A DNA stretch of 38,203 nucleotides from a virus, in the IMG/VR virus record IMGVR_UViG_3300045242_000106, positions 1 to 38,203 of that record. One strand, given 5' to 3'. The position numbers and the translations under genes are program-made. How positions within the stretch are numbered: the stretch's first letter is position 1; the number at the start of each line of letters is the position of its first letter. The notes under the pieces are model-generated. The model did not search any database. It was not told the DNA's origin and saw nothing but the letters and a program-made list of their open reading frames with translations. Below are positions 1 to 5,869 of the stretch, piece after piece.

Positions 1-127
1 CCATGACTGCAGCATCTCGGTTGCGTTTGAAGTTGCCGCCTGATAGCCTGCCGCCTTTGCGACCAGCAGCGACCTTCTTCGGATCTTTGCGTCTGAATGT
101 TTTGCTCACAGTTCTATCCTCTCTTCC
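1..127. repeat. Terminal direct repeat, left copy (assembly overlap)
   Basis: These 127 bases are identical to the last 127 bases of the window. The repeat covers the 5' end of the minus-strand gene whose complete copy is at 37925-38185, so 1-109 is only a truncated duplicate of that gene. A repeat of exactly 127 bases inside a coding sequence is typical of a short-read assembler closing a circle at its k-mer length. It implies a circular or circularly permuted molecule rather than true terminal repeats. Confidence 0.95.
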
Positions 128-339
128 TTGAGCACATTGCCCTGCCATTTCAGAGCATCACATCCACAGTGCTCACATACCTTCTTAATTTTCTTTGTCG
201 GATCATTTTGCTTGTAATAGCCAGAGCCGATTCGTGCGTCACTGGCATTCACCCATCGACAGCCTCTTCGGACGGTCGTGGTCTGATCCAGTTTGCAATT
301 CATGCATCGGACTTCAATCTCATACGTTAGTGTTGGCAT
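106..339 (-). CDS. Small zinc-ribbon protein (77 aa)
   Basis: Short cysteine-rich protein with two zinc-knuckle-like pairs, CMNC near residues 12-15 and CEHCGC near residues 55-60, the usual spacing of a zinc ribbon. The ATG at 339 is chosen because GGAGG lies 7 bases upstream; a longer frame to 399 lacks such a site. It overlaps the end of the upstream gene by 20 bases, and its own TGA overlaps the GTG start of the next gene across the circle junction (the gene at 37925-38185). It belongs to the early operon behind recT. A nucleic-acid-binding or adaptor role is possible, but no family is recognised. Confidence 0.75.
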   Translation of the reverse strand: MPTLTYEIEVRCMNCKLDQTTTVRRGCRWVNASDARIGSGYYKQNDPTKKIKKVCEHCGCDALKWQGNVLKEERIEL

Positions 340-613
340 GATCAGCCTCCGCCGCACAGAAGAGACAGTCAGCCCCTTCCATATATTTATGAGCTCCACA
401 CTTCTCGCACTGGTAGACAGCCATCAGCTTCTCCTGCAGATCAATGTCTTGAGCCGTCATGGTGACGATCTCGATCTGAGCGAAGCGGTCCGACAATGCC
501 AGGACCATTCTGCCTATGTATGAGTCAATGAACTTCTCCATGAAATGATTCGTGGTGATTCCCTTGATCTCGATCGTGTAGCGTCTCTTGAATACTTTGT
601 TTCGATCACTCAT
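320..613 (-). CDS. Hypothetical protein with C-terminal zinc ribbon (97 aa)
   Basis: Early-operon protein. The C-terminal third carries CEKC and CLFC pairs about 16 residues apart, a zinc-ribbon pattern; the N-terminal part (YTIEIKGITTNHFMEKFIDS) looks like a small alpha/beta domain. The ATG at 613 is chosen because it overlaps the TGA of the upstream gene as ATGA; an in-frame start nine codons earlier lies inside that gene. Function is not recognised. Two zinc-ribbon proteins in a row suggests DNA- or RNA-binding accessory factors. Confidence 0.75.
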   Translation of the reverse strand: MSDRNKVFKRRYTIEIKGITTNHFMEKFIDSYIGRMVLALSDRFAQIEIVTMTAQDIDLQEKLMAVYQCEKCGAHKYMEGADCLFCAAEADHANTNV

Positions 614-801
614 CAGAATGGCATCCTCTCGAATGTGCACTTGATATTCAATCGCTCCATGAGAGCCACGACCTGCTGCACGACCTCTTCGGCGGCATCT
701 GCATCGTAGTGGCAGACTAGATCGCCATTGCCGTCTGTGAATAGAGTGCAGCGGAAGCCTGGAAGCTCTTCAGCCACAATCGTGCTGATGTCCTTCTTCA
801 T
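613..801 (-). CDS. Hypothetical protein (62 aa)
   Basis: Small acidic protein directly downstream of the RecT-like gene; its ATG overlaps the recT stop (ATGA) and its TGA overlaps the next start. The sequence has an alternating beta pattern (CTLFTDGNGDLVCHYDAD) followed by a helix (AAEEVVQQVVALMERLN). No family is recognised. Tight coupling suggests co-expression with recombination functions. Confidence 0.7.
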   Translation of the reverse strand: MKKDISTIVAEELPGFRCTLFTDGNGDLVCHYDADAAEEVVQQVVALMERLNIKCTFERMPF

Positions 802-1838
802 GATTTGATCTCCTGCTGACCGTCTTTGACGTATTCTTCGGGTAGTTGAACATCACCGCCGAGAATATCTTCACAGCGGATGTAGAGAGCTCGCCACTGC
901 TCATCCTTCTTCAGTGAGTTGCGAGTGATCACTCCAGTCACATCCTTCAGGAAGCGGAGCTTGTATTGAGCCTTGATCGGCAATGATTCGAACATCTCCC
1001 AGGCAGTATCACGAACTTCGTCAGTGATCGCCATCGGAGCTTCGACTTCCTCTTCGGGCTCAGCAGCCGCTGGCTCTTCTGGAGCAGGTTCTGCGGCAGC
1101 TTCGATCTCTTCCTGTGATGGCTCATTCGGATCAGTGATGTCAGGATGGTCTTCAGTGCCTTCATTCTCGTAGTGTGGTGTCTGATCAATATCTGCGTCC
1201 ACTGCTTCAGTCTCCTTCTTTGATTTTGGTGCGGCAGGCTTCGCAGGTGATGTCACCTCGCCTGTCTCTGGTTCTATATCAATGACTTCGCCTGAGACAT
1301 CCACACGAGCATTGAGCTCATCTGGCGTGTATACAAGCATGCCACTGAACACGTCAGGGCAATATGTGCGAGTGCCGTTGCTTATGCAGCGAGCGAACAT
1401 CATTGCCTTCGGATACTTTTGCCAGTTCTGCTTATTCAATAGACCTGCGGACTTTGCTTCGGACTCGTCAAATGACTCAGTGCCGATCTTCGTCCGCTTG
1501 CCTTTGATGATCTCGTAGAAGTCGATGACACAGCCGTCCACTTCCTTCTTCACGACCGTGTAGTCGTAGCGTCCAGAGCTCTTGATCATGCCAGCCATCG
1601 TGTTTGCCGATAGCGTGGCATTCCCTTCGATCACATGGACAGCTCGCATTGAAGCGAATGGAGCGAGCCCGAGCTCCTGACCTGCCATGATCTTTGTGAT
1701 GCCCTTTGAGATCTTATCGACATCTCTGCCGAACATACCCGAAGCGACAAATGCCTTTGAGATCTGCTCGATCTCGGCATAGCTTAATTGTTTTTTGACG
1801 AGTTGGCTTCCGCCCGCTACGTCAGAGTTATTCCCCAT
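798..1838 (-). CDS. recT: RecT/Bet-like single-strand annealing protein
   Basis: Probable phage recombinase that anneals complementary single strands in recombination-dependent replication and repair (family knowledge). Visible features: an N-terminal block with AGQELGLAPFASMRAVHVIE and LSANTMAGMIKSSG (about residues 52-90), then AGLLNKQNWQKYPKAMMFAR and PDVFSGMLVYTPDEL (about 130-175), the usual order of RecT-type core motifs. After residue ~190 follows a long low-complexity E/P/A-rich linker and a C-terminal helical region (about 268-346), reminiscent of an SSB-like acidic tail or partner-binding domain. The ATG at 1838 has AGGAGGT 8 bases upstream and a strong promoter at 1865-1894. No RecE/lambda-Exo-type nuclease is adjacent; a DnaQ-type exonuclease lies further down the same operon. 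Confidence 0.85.
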   Translation of the reverse strand: MGNNSDVAGGSQLVKKQLSYAEIEQISKAFVASGMFGRDVDKISKGITKIMAGQELGLAPFASMRAVHVIEGNATLSANTMAGMIKSSGRYDYTVVKKEVDGCVIDFYEIIKGKRTKIGTESFDESEAKSAGLLNKQNWQKYPKAMMFARCISNGTRTYCPDVFSGMLVYTPDELNARVDVSGEVIDIEPETGEVTSPAKPAAPKSKKETEAVDADIDQTPHYENEGTEDHPDITDPNEPSQEEIEAAAEPAPEEPAAAEPEEEVEAPMAITDEVRDTAWEMFESLPIKAQYKLRFLKDVTGVITRNSLKKDEQWRALYIRCEDILGGDVQLPEEYVKDGQQEIKS

Positions 1839-1864
1839 TAGTTTGCACCTCCTCTGGTGGTTCT

Positions 1865-1894
1865 AGTATATTCTGCTTCGTTAGCCATTGTCAA
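1865..1894 (-). promoter_or_regulatory. Sigma-70-type promoter of the early (recT) operon
   Basis: On the minus strand TTGACA (1894-1889), an 18-base spacer and TATACT (1870-1865) lie 26 bases before the recT ATG, with AGGAGGT between. The -35 is consensus and the -10 is one base off. It should start the operon that runs through the circle junction to the RusA-like gene. Confidence 0.85.
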
Positions 1895-1935
1895 TAGTGA
1901 TTATGGCTTCCGCTTGTAACATCTATAATTGAAGT

Positions 1936-1977
1936 AGAGATCGCCGTCTGTAGTTGCACCTCCAGACGGCGATCTCT
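1936..1977 (-). terminator. 15-bp perfect hairpin between the 102-aa gene and recT
   Basis: Arms 1936-1950 and 1963-1977 are perfectly complementary over 15 bases with a 12-base loop. The hairpin immediately follows the stop of the 1983-2291 gene and precedes the recT promoter, so it most likely terminates or punctuates the upstream transcript. No good T-run follows on either strand, so an RNA-stability or processing role is also possible. On the minus strand the loop reads GAGGTGCAACTA, containing a ribosome-binding-like sequence. Confidence 0.6.
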
Positions 1978-1982
1978 GTATT

Positions 1983-2291
1983 TCAGGCTGCTTTGCGGAG
2001 CAGGTGGCTGAAATACTTCCGAGCGTCCTTGCCGTCCTGCCGAGCCAGGCTTGCGAGCTGCAGCACACGATCCTTGCCGAGTGCGTAGAACATTTTGCAG
2101 TACCAGGCTTTGAAGCTCTGATTTACGAGATCGGGTAGCATATCGAATAAGTGATCTGCATCGAACTTCCGCCCCTGTCCGACCTCATCTTTGACAGTTG
2201 TATCAGTTGAAATAACTTTGTTATTTCCAGTTGGTATCAGTTGTCTTGATACTGATGACCTCTGTTGCATGCTGTGGAATATAGCTTCCAT
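1983..2291 (-). CDS. 102-aa protein beside the putative origin
   Basis: Not recognised. The N-terminal half is polar and probably flexible; the C-terminal ~60 residues form a compact helical domain rich in aromatic and basic residues (FKAWYCKMFYALGKDRVLQL and a basic KYFSHLLRK end). ATG 2291 is preferred because GGAGGT (2302-2307) lies 10 bases upstream; a frame extension to 2348 has no such site. It is flanked by a perfect hairpin downstream and, upstream, by a candidate antisense RNA and DnaA-like boxes. That context makes a replication initiator, helicase-loader helper or copy-control protein a reasonable guess, but this rests on position only. Confidence 0.7.
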   Translation of the reverse strand: MEAIFHSMQQRSSVSRQLIPTGNNKVISTDTTVKDEVGQGRKFDADHLFDMLPDLVNQSFKAWYCKMFYALGKDRVLQLASLARQDGKDARKYFSHLLRKAA

Positions 2292-2296
2292 AAAAT

Positions 2297-2326
2297 TTGA
2301 CACCTCCATAGAATCCCCTGTATAAT
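2297..2326 (+). promoter_or_regulatory. Consensus sigma-70 promoter on the plus strand
   Basis: TTGACA (2297-2302), an 18-base spacer and TATAAT (2321-2326): both hexamers match the consensus fully. Transcription would start near 2333 and run rightward, away from the 1983-2291 gene. The -35 box overlaps that gene's ribosome-binding site on the opposite strand. The nearest downstream signal is an intrinsic terminator at 2366-2397. Confidence 0.85.
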
Positions 2327-2332
2327 GGAGAC

Positions 2333-2397
2333 TGAATCCACCTTTCATGACAATGAAAAGCAGAGCCTCTGGTTACAGCCAGGGGTTTTGTTATTTT
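2333..2397 (+). ncRNA. Candidate ~65-nt antisense small RNA
   Basis: Defined by the consensus promoter at 2297-2326 and the intrinsic terminator ending near 2397. The RNA would be complementary to the 5' leader of the minus-strand 102-aa gene if that gene is transcribed from the weak promoter near 2468-2497. A tiny frame opening at ATG 2348 has no ribosome-binding site at useful distance, so a non-coding role is favoured. Antisense control of a leader beside an origin resembles plasmid copy-number control. Leader attenuation of the plus-strand lysin gene is an alternative. Confidence 0.55.
2366..2397 (+). terminator. Intrinsic terminator, plus strand
   Basis: CCTCTGG (2366-2372) pairs with CCAGGGG (2379-2385), with one G-T wobble and a 6-base loop, followed by TTTTGTTATTTT. 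Good Rho-independent terminator layout about 35 bases after the expected start of the transcript from the 2297-2326 promoter. Confidence 0.75.
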
Positions 2398-2429
2398 GCA
2401 CCTTTGGATCGATCCTTGAATTCCACCTT

Positions 2430-2544
2430 CCATCAAAATTTTTGGTTTTGAATAGATAGGTGAATCTACTATACACCACGAATTGCTGCGTGTGCAAGCT
2501 GCTTAAGTTTGCCTGTGCAGAAGTCCTGTGGATAGTGTGGACAA
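2430..2544. other. Candidate replication origin: DnaA-box-like cluster and AT-rich stretch
   Basis: Three 9-mers on the minus strand are each one base off the DnaA box TTATNCACA: TTCTGCACA (2522-2514), CTATCCACA (2535-2527) and TTGTCCACA (2544-2536), the last two directly adjacent. An AT-rich stretch lies at about 2430-2475 and could be the unwinding element. The whole 2398-2579 stretch is gene-free. The phage shows no replication initiator, helicase or primase I recognise, so a host-DnaA-dependent origin is plausible; unproven. Confidence 0.5.
2468..2497 (-). promoter_or_regulatory. Possible weak promoter for the 102-aa gene
   Basis: Minus-strand TTGCAC (2497-2492), an 18-base spacer and TATAGT (2473-2468). 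The -10 is one base off consensus and the -35 matches three of six. If used, it gives a leader of about 170 bases that crosses the candidate antisense RNA. No better minus-strand promoter was seen between here and ATG 2291. Confidence 0.35.
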
Positions 2545-2579
2545 CTCGATTCTGGACCACTGTGGCATCCCGCTGATGC

Positions 2580-2610
2580 TTGACTTTAGATGCAGATGGC
2601 ATGATATAAT
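2580..2610 (+). promoter_or_regulatory. Promoter of the plus-strand lysin gene
   Basis: TTGACT (2580-2585), a 19-base spacer and TATAAT (2605-2610), the latter full consensus. Transcription would begin near 2617, only about 11 bases before the GTG start at 2628, so the leader is very short and carries no clear ribosome-binding site. Confidence 0.65.
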
Positions 2611-2627
2611 CGTGAAGCAAATAAACG

Positions 2628-3278
2628 GTGGAACGTGTTATTCGTAAGAAATTCAAAGTGCTGGCGGTTGCAGCGTCAGCTCTCATCATCGCATCAGGAG
2701 GTACTGCAGCCCTCAATAACTATCAGCAGGTCCGTCAGACGAAGGACCATATTCAGATGCTTGAAATTCAGAAGCTGGATCTCGAGAAGAGTACTGATCA
2801 GCTTGAGCAAAAGAATACTGAGTCTCAGAAGCTGATCGAGCAACAGAAAAAGACTGAAGAGGATCTCAAAAAACAGATCGAAGATCTTCAGGCTGTGAAG
2901 GCAGAGCAGTCCAGAGTGGCTGCTCTTTCAATTTCTGGCTCTGCAGAAGCCGCAGCAGCCCCTCAGACTGGTTCTGGCGGTGGATGGCATGGAGATTGCA
3001 GATCGCAGATGGAAGCCGTCCACAGTGCCGTCATTGAGCTCGGACTGCAGGACAACTGGCAGTATATGGAATATATCTTCAGGCATGAGTCGTGTGGCGA
3101 TCCAGGACGAGAGAATAGTGGCGGTTGCCGAGGTCTCGGACAAGCGTGTCCAGGATCGAAGCTGCCATGTGGACCAGAAGACATCCAGTGTCAGATAGCA
3201 TTCTTCAATCGATATGCAGCAGGGAAGGGAGGCTGGCAAGCCTCATACAACTTCTGGCTGGCGAATAACTGGTGGTAG
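2628..3278 (+). CDS. Secreted or anchored lytic-transglycosylase-like protein
   Basis: The only plus-strand gene. Residues 1-10 are basic, 11-28 form a hydrophobic signal or anchor (VLAVAASALIIASGG), 35-97 a Q/K/E-rich coiled coil, 100-120 a flexible A/G/S linker, and 121-216 a cell-wall domain. That domain has FRHESCG (candidate catalytic Glu154), GLGQ (169-172), six cysteines (124, 156, 167, 174, 181, 188) able to form three disulfides, and the ending SYNFWLANNWW. This matches compact SLT-type peptidoglycan hydrolases secreted by Patescibacteria and Gram-positives. The start is GTG, with a promoter immediately upstream and a terminator at 3373-3410, so it is an independent unit opposite to all neighbours. 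Possible roles: remodelling of the host wall, or a moron benefiting the infected cell. It is not in the lysis cassette. Confidence 0.8.
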   Translation: MERVIRKKFKVLAVAASALIIASGGTAALNNYQQVRQTKDHIQMLEIQKLDLEKSTDQLEQKNTESQKLIEQQKKTEEDLKKQIEDLQAVKAEQSRVAALSISGSAEAAAAPQTGSGGGWHGDCRSQMEAVHSAVIELGLQDNWQYMEYIFRHESCGDPGRENSGGCRGLGQACPGSKLPCGPEDIQCQIAFFNRYAAGKGGWQASYNFWLANNWW

Positions 3279-3280
3279 TG

Positions 3281-3354
3281 TGAATTAGCTCACAGACATG
3301 TGAGCACAGGCGGTTCATAATATAAGTCTCTTGAGCTTATTATGAGCTAACTCA
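3281..3354. repeat. Inverted repeats after the lysin gene
   Basis: TGAATTAGCTCA (3281-3292) and TGAGCTAACTCA (3343-3354) are inverted copies matching 11 of 12. Between them GCTCACA (3288-3294) and TGTGAGC (3299-3305) form a separate 7-bp hairpin. The gene-free stretch 3279-3402 therefore holds alternative hairpins or a dyad operator, just ahead of the terminator at 3373-3410. Confidence 0.5.
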
Positions 3355-3372
3355 AGGGAGCTTCCATCGTTT

Positions 3373-3410
3373 GAGAGAGCAGACTGCATCCTGCTCTCTC
3401 TTCTATTTCT
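3373..3410 (+). terminator. Intrinsic terminator of the plus-strand lysin gene
   Basis: Perfect 10-bp stem GAGAGAGCAG (3373-3382) with CTGCTCTCTC (3391-3400), 8-base loop, followed by TTCTATTTCT on the plus strand. On the minus strand A-rich sequence follows instead, so it acts for the plus-strand transcript. Confidence 0.8.
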
Positions 3411-3543
3411 GGAATAATTGCTTGATCTTGTAGACGATGAATTGATTGCGATTGCGGAGCTCGCCACCTTCCCATATAGGGAGGAATTCACCAGGCTTGT
3501 ATGTGTAGAATCGATCTTCGAATGTTTGTTTTATGTATTGCAT
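3403..3543 (-). CDS. Small protein (46 aa), possibly leaderless
   Basis: Open frame starting MQYIKQTFEDRFYTYKPG and rich in aromatic and charged residues, ending YKIKQLFQK. No ribosome-binding site precedes ATG 3543; instead TATAAT lies only 6 bases upstream, so an mRNA would begin at or near the start codon. The frame is open for its full length and lies in otherwise empty space, but a protein this short is hard to prove. Function unknown. Confidence 0.45.
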   Translation of the reverse strand: MQYIKQTFEDRFYTYKPGEFLPIWEGGELRNRNQFIVYKIKQLFQK

Positions 3544-3549
3544 AACACT

Positions 3550-3581
3550 ATTATAGTATCACACAGCAGGAGAATTGTCAA
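3550..3581 (-). promoter_or_regulatory. Promoter ahead of the 46-aa gene
   Basis: Minus-strand TTGACA (3581-3576) followed either by TACTAT at 17-base spacing (3558-3553) or by TATAAT at 20-base spacing (3555-3550). Either gives a transcript starting within a few bases of ATG 3543. It overlaps the 3' end of the upstream 70-aa gene. Confidence 0.55.
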
Positions 3582-3771
3582 TAGCTGTGCTTCCTACCAT
3601 CCGCAGCAGATCTGCGTACTCATCGATGGCTTCATTCATATGCACTTCTCGCCTGTGATATGTGATCGGATCGCCTTCAGGATCGATCAGCTTCTTGCGA
3701 GCCAGACGCTCCATCATTTCGTTCTCTAGCCAGGACCGCTCCATCTCGATTTCTTTTTGTTCTCGGCTCAT
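3559..3771 (-). CDS. Hypothetical helical protein (70 aa)
   Basis: Charged, helix-rich protein (MSREQKEIEMERSWLENEMM and later RREVHMNEAIDEYADLLRMV). ATG 3771 is chosen for the GAGGGAG site 5 bases upstream; a frame extension to 3792 lacks one. Upstream is one copy of the recurring TATAAT-like plus AGAGGGAG module (CATAAT at 3796-3791). The strong terminator at 3826-3861 isolates it from the late operon, so it probably has its own transcription. No family recognised. Confidence 0.65.
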   Translation of the reverse strand: MSREQKEIEMERSWLENEMMERLARKKLIDPEGDPITYHRREVHMNEAIDEYADLLRMVGSTAIDNSPAV

Positions 3772-3825
3772 AAGATCTCCCTCTGCTTCCATTATGCAAC
3801 AGATCTGGAGGTCCGATAGGTATCA

Positions 3826-3861
3826 AAAAAAGCACAGCGGTGGAACGATCTGTGCTTTTTT
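3826..3861. terminator. Bidirectional intrinsic terminator at the end of the late operon
   Basis: AAAAAAGCACAG (3826-3837) is the perfect complement of CTGTGCTTTTTT (3850-3861), with a 12-base loop. A T-run follows the stem on both strands. It closes the long leftward head-tail-lysis operon, 65 bases after the holin stop. The stretch 3862-3926 holds nothing else visible. Confidence 0.9.
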
Positions 3862-3926
3862 ATTTTGAAGAAGCCGAGAGCTCACACTCCCTCACTCCAT
3901 CTCACGAATAGATCATATCACAGATT

Positions 3927-4235
3927 CTATTGTGGCGTAGTAGTTTTGCCTTCACCTTCGATCGACTTGAGCTGAGCCCATTTGCCGAGAAGCTGATTGT
4001 ATGCGATCGCTGCAGTCACTGCGACTGTGCCGACCTGCACCGCTAGATGCCCGATGTTATCCCAGGACCATTGAACAGGCACGAGCACGATCGTTGCCAC
4101 AATGCTGAGCAAGATATTTGTCGGCACTGGATAGCGATTTGCGAATGCCAGCGGCACGATATTGAGCTTCAATATTTGCTGCACCAGTAGCACAACACCT
4201 GAAGCCACGAGAGCTGCTTGAGTTAGGAATTCCAT
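3927..4235 (-). CDS. Putative holin
   Basis: 102-residue membrane protein with three hydrophobic segments (about residues 4-25, 38-58 and 62-80: LTQAALVASGVVLLVQQ, TNILLSIVATIVLVPV, LAVQVGTVAVTAAIAY) and a short polar C-terminus (KSIEGEGKTTTPQ). Size, topology and position directly downstream of the CHAP endolysin, as the last gene before the terminator, fit a phage holin that opens the membrane for endolysin release. Strong site GGAGG lies 6 bases before ATG 4235. The exact holin family is not identified. Confidence 0.75.
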   Translation of the reverse strand: MEFLTQAALVASGVVLLVQQILKLNIVPLAFANRYPVPTNILLSIVATIVLVPVQWSWDNIGHLAVQVGTVAVTAAIAYNQLLGKWAQLKSIEGEGKTTTPQ

Positions 4236-4249
4236 ATGATTGTCCTCCG

Positions 4250-5050
4250 TTACTTATTTTTGCTGAAGAATGACTTGATTGCATCGAATGCTGCAGCCCA
4301 GCCACTCTTCGTGATCACGATTGAATCTGGATCGACCACTGGCTGACCTGCATCAGCGAGCTTCTTTGTCAGATCGGAGATCGTTTGATCCCGCTTCGTG
4401 ATCTCTTCATCGAAGTGGCTTGCCTTCCAGCGGACCACTTCATTGCCCTGATAGATCTGCTTCGCCATTGCGGGAGCATATCCAGGATCAGCGAGAATGT
4501 GAGCCACATCTCCCGCATTGTTTGCGTTTGCCTTGTCGAGCGTATCGTTTGCTGCCAGCCTCATGTAGAGTGCGAGCTGTGATGCTTGATCTTTGTTCAT
4601 GTCTCCTCCTAGATTATTATTTCGTAGATAGCCGAGCATCTCACTGAAGCGGTGGAATACCCTCGCTGGTGGTGATCCCTTATCGAGTGAGCTGTTGTAG
4701 TAGTTCTGATCCCAGGACCAGAAGCCGCCATTCGCCGCATCCAGCGATTCGACAGTACCAGTGTGACCATAGTTCACACCACCGATGATCGCATTCTTGA
4801 CGAACACATCACCAGGCTTCGGATCTGAGACCTTCGTCCAGCCAGGCTGATCGACTTGCCAGAGTGCGATCGCATTGCCTGCAGTGAATGGATCACCGAG
4901 GAATGCTGCGTATCCGTTGGACCAGTCTTTGCACTGGAAGCCATAGAGTCCATCGACATCGATGCCTGTGAGCCCGCTGATCGTCTTCGCATATGGACTG
5001 GAGTGCCAGTCTCCCTTCATCCATCCGACTGCCTCTTGTAATGATTTCAC
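4250..5050 (-). CDS. CHAP-domain endolysin
   Basis: 266 residues. The N-terminal ~130 residues are a CHAP amidase/endopeptidase: GFQCKDWSNGYAA with nucleophile Cys40, GYGHTGTV-like NYGHTGTV with His96, and the KPGDVFV strand between. CHAP enzymes cut peptidoglycan peptide or amide bonds. The middle (about 150-215) is helical and A/N-rich (DQASQLALYMRLAANDTLDK) and may bind the wall; residues ~218-235 are a coiled coil (DQTISDLTKKLADAG). There is no signal peptide, consistent with holin-dependent export. The start is GTG at 5050 with GGGAGGTG just upstream. Its neighbour downstream is the holin. Confidence 0.85.
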   Translation of the reverse strand: MKSLQEAVGWMKGDWHSSPYAKTISGLTGIDVDGLYGFQCKDWSNGYAAFLGDPFTAGNAIALWQVDQPGWTKVSDPKPGDVFVKNAIIGGVNYGHTGTVESLDAANGGFWSWDQNYYNSSLDKGSPPARVFHRFSEMLGYLRNNNLGGDMNKDQASQLALYMRLAANDTLDKANANNAGDVAHILADPGYAPAMAKQIYQGNEVVRWKASHFDEEITKRDQTISDLTKKLADAGQPVVDPDSIVITKSGWAAAFDAIKSFFSKNK

Positions 5051-5063
5051 GATGCACCTCCCT

Positions 5064-5552
5064 CTATTTTTTTACTGATTCGGTGACACCGAATGTCTCG
5101 CTATAGACCTTCTTCTGAATAGTTTGCAATGAGTTCACCTCAAAATTGATCGAGAATTCGATCTTGTAATTGCCTGGAGGAGTCTCTTCGGGCAGCACGA
5201 TCGGTGGTGGCGAGAATGTATAGCAGCCGAGGGGAGCTTCCGTGTCAGTCGATCCCAGCGGGATATAGAGATCCTTCCGATCCTGGCTGATCAGCTTGCG
5301 GATCACATGAGCATTCGCCGTGGTGTAGCGACACTGATGGACCGAGTACTCGACAACAGTGCCAGCGGGCACAGGCTTGTTCGTGATCAGGATCGGCTCA
5401 GTGATGTCTGCAGTCCTGAAGGGATATGCTGCCAGATAGACTGAATAGAAAACAATCGCCGCTACAACAAAAAGCAGCGGCAGTGTGATTTTGTACATGA
5501 TCCTGCTCGTTTTGGGAGCTCCATGCATGTCAGTCATGCCACCTTCGTGCAT
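5064..5552 (-). CDS. Membrane-anchored protein of the lysis region (162 aa)
   Basis: Short polar N-terminus, one transmembrane segment (ITLPLLFVVAAIVFYSVYLA, about residues 21-40), then about 120 residues predicted outside the membrane, beta-rich, with two cysteines and a proline-rich strand (SPPPIVLPEETPPG). ATG 5552 is chosen because GGAGG lies 8 bases upstream, within the end of the XhlA-like gene. It sits between XhlA-like protein and endolysin, so it may help disrupt or shield the envelope. It does not resemble a known spanin. Function open. Confidence 0.7.
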   Translation of the reverse strand: MHEGGMTDMHGAPKTSRIMYKITLPLLFVVAAIVFYSVYLAAYPFRTADITEPILITNKPVPAGTVVEYSVHQCRYTTANAHVIRKLISQDRKDLYIPLGSTDTEAPLGCYTFSPPPIVLPEETPPGNYKIEFSINFEVNSLQTIQKKVYSETFGVTESVKK

Positions 5553-5553
5553 A

Positions 5554-5823
5554 TCATCGTCCTCCGCTACGGACGACAAGTGCGATGAGTGCACCGAAGA
5601 CCGCAAAGAGGATAATTCCGACTGCACCGTAGACAATCCTCTCAAGCATTTTGATTCGATTATTGAGTGCGGTGATGTCCGTCTTTTTTGCGTAATCATT
5701 GCCGAGTAACTCCTTGACCTCTTTGAGATCTCCCTGCACCTGCGACAAGACGACAGCAAAAACTGCCTGTGCGGTTTTTGAGTCGGTCTTCCCTCTTGCG
5801 ACCTTTTGCAATTCGTCTTCCAT
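5554..5823 (-). CDS. XhlA-like (haemolysin XhlA family) lysis accessory protein
   Basis: 89 residues: a helical coiled-coil N-terminal part (VQGDLKEVKELLGNDYAKK, ALNNRIKMLERIVYG), then one transmembrane helix (AVGIILFAVFGALIALVV) and a short basic tail. This is the architecture of XhlA proteins, which work with holin and endolysin in Gram-positive phages. The earliest in-frame ATG is at 5823, after an in-frame TAA. There is no good ribosome-binding site, but TACAAT lies 8 bases upstream. Confidence 0.75.
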   Translation of the reverse strand: MEDELQKVARGKTDSKTAQAVFAVVLSQVQGDLKEVKELLGNDYAKKTDITALNNRIKMLERIVYGAVGIILFAVFGALIALVVRSGGR

Positions 5824-5869
5824 CTGTTCTTATTGTATCTGATATATGCATGAGCAATAACCTCCCCGA

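Noticed and set aside
2348-2450. Small plus-strand peptide frame starting at 2348
   Set aside because: No ribosome-binding site at useful distance, and an intrinsic terminator lies inside it; better read as non-coding RNA.
2345-2716. Minus-strand open frame across the putative origin
   Set aside because: No start signal, low-quality sequence, overlaps the plus-strand gene and regulatory elements.
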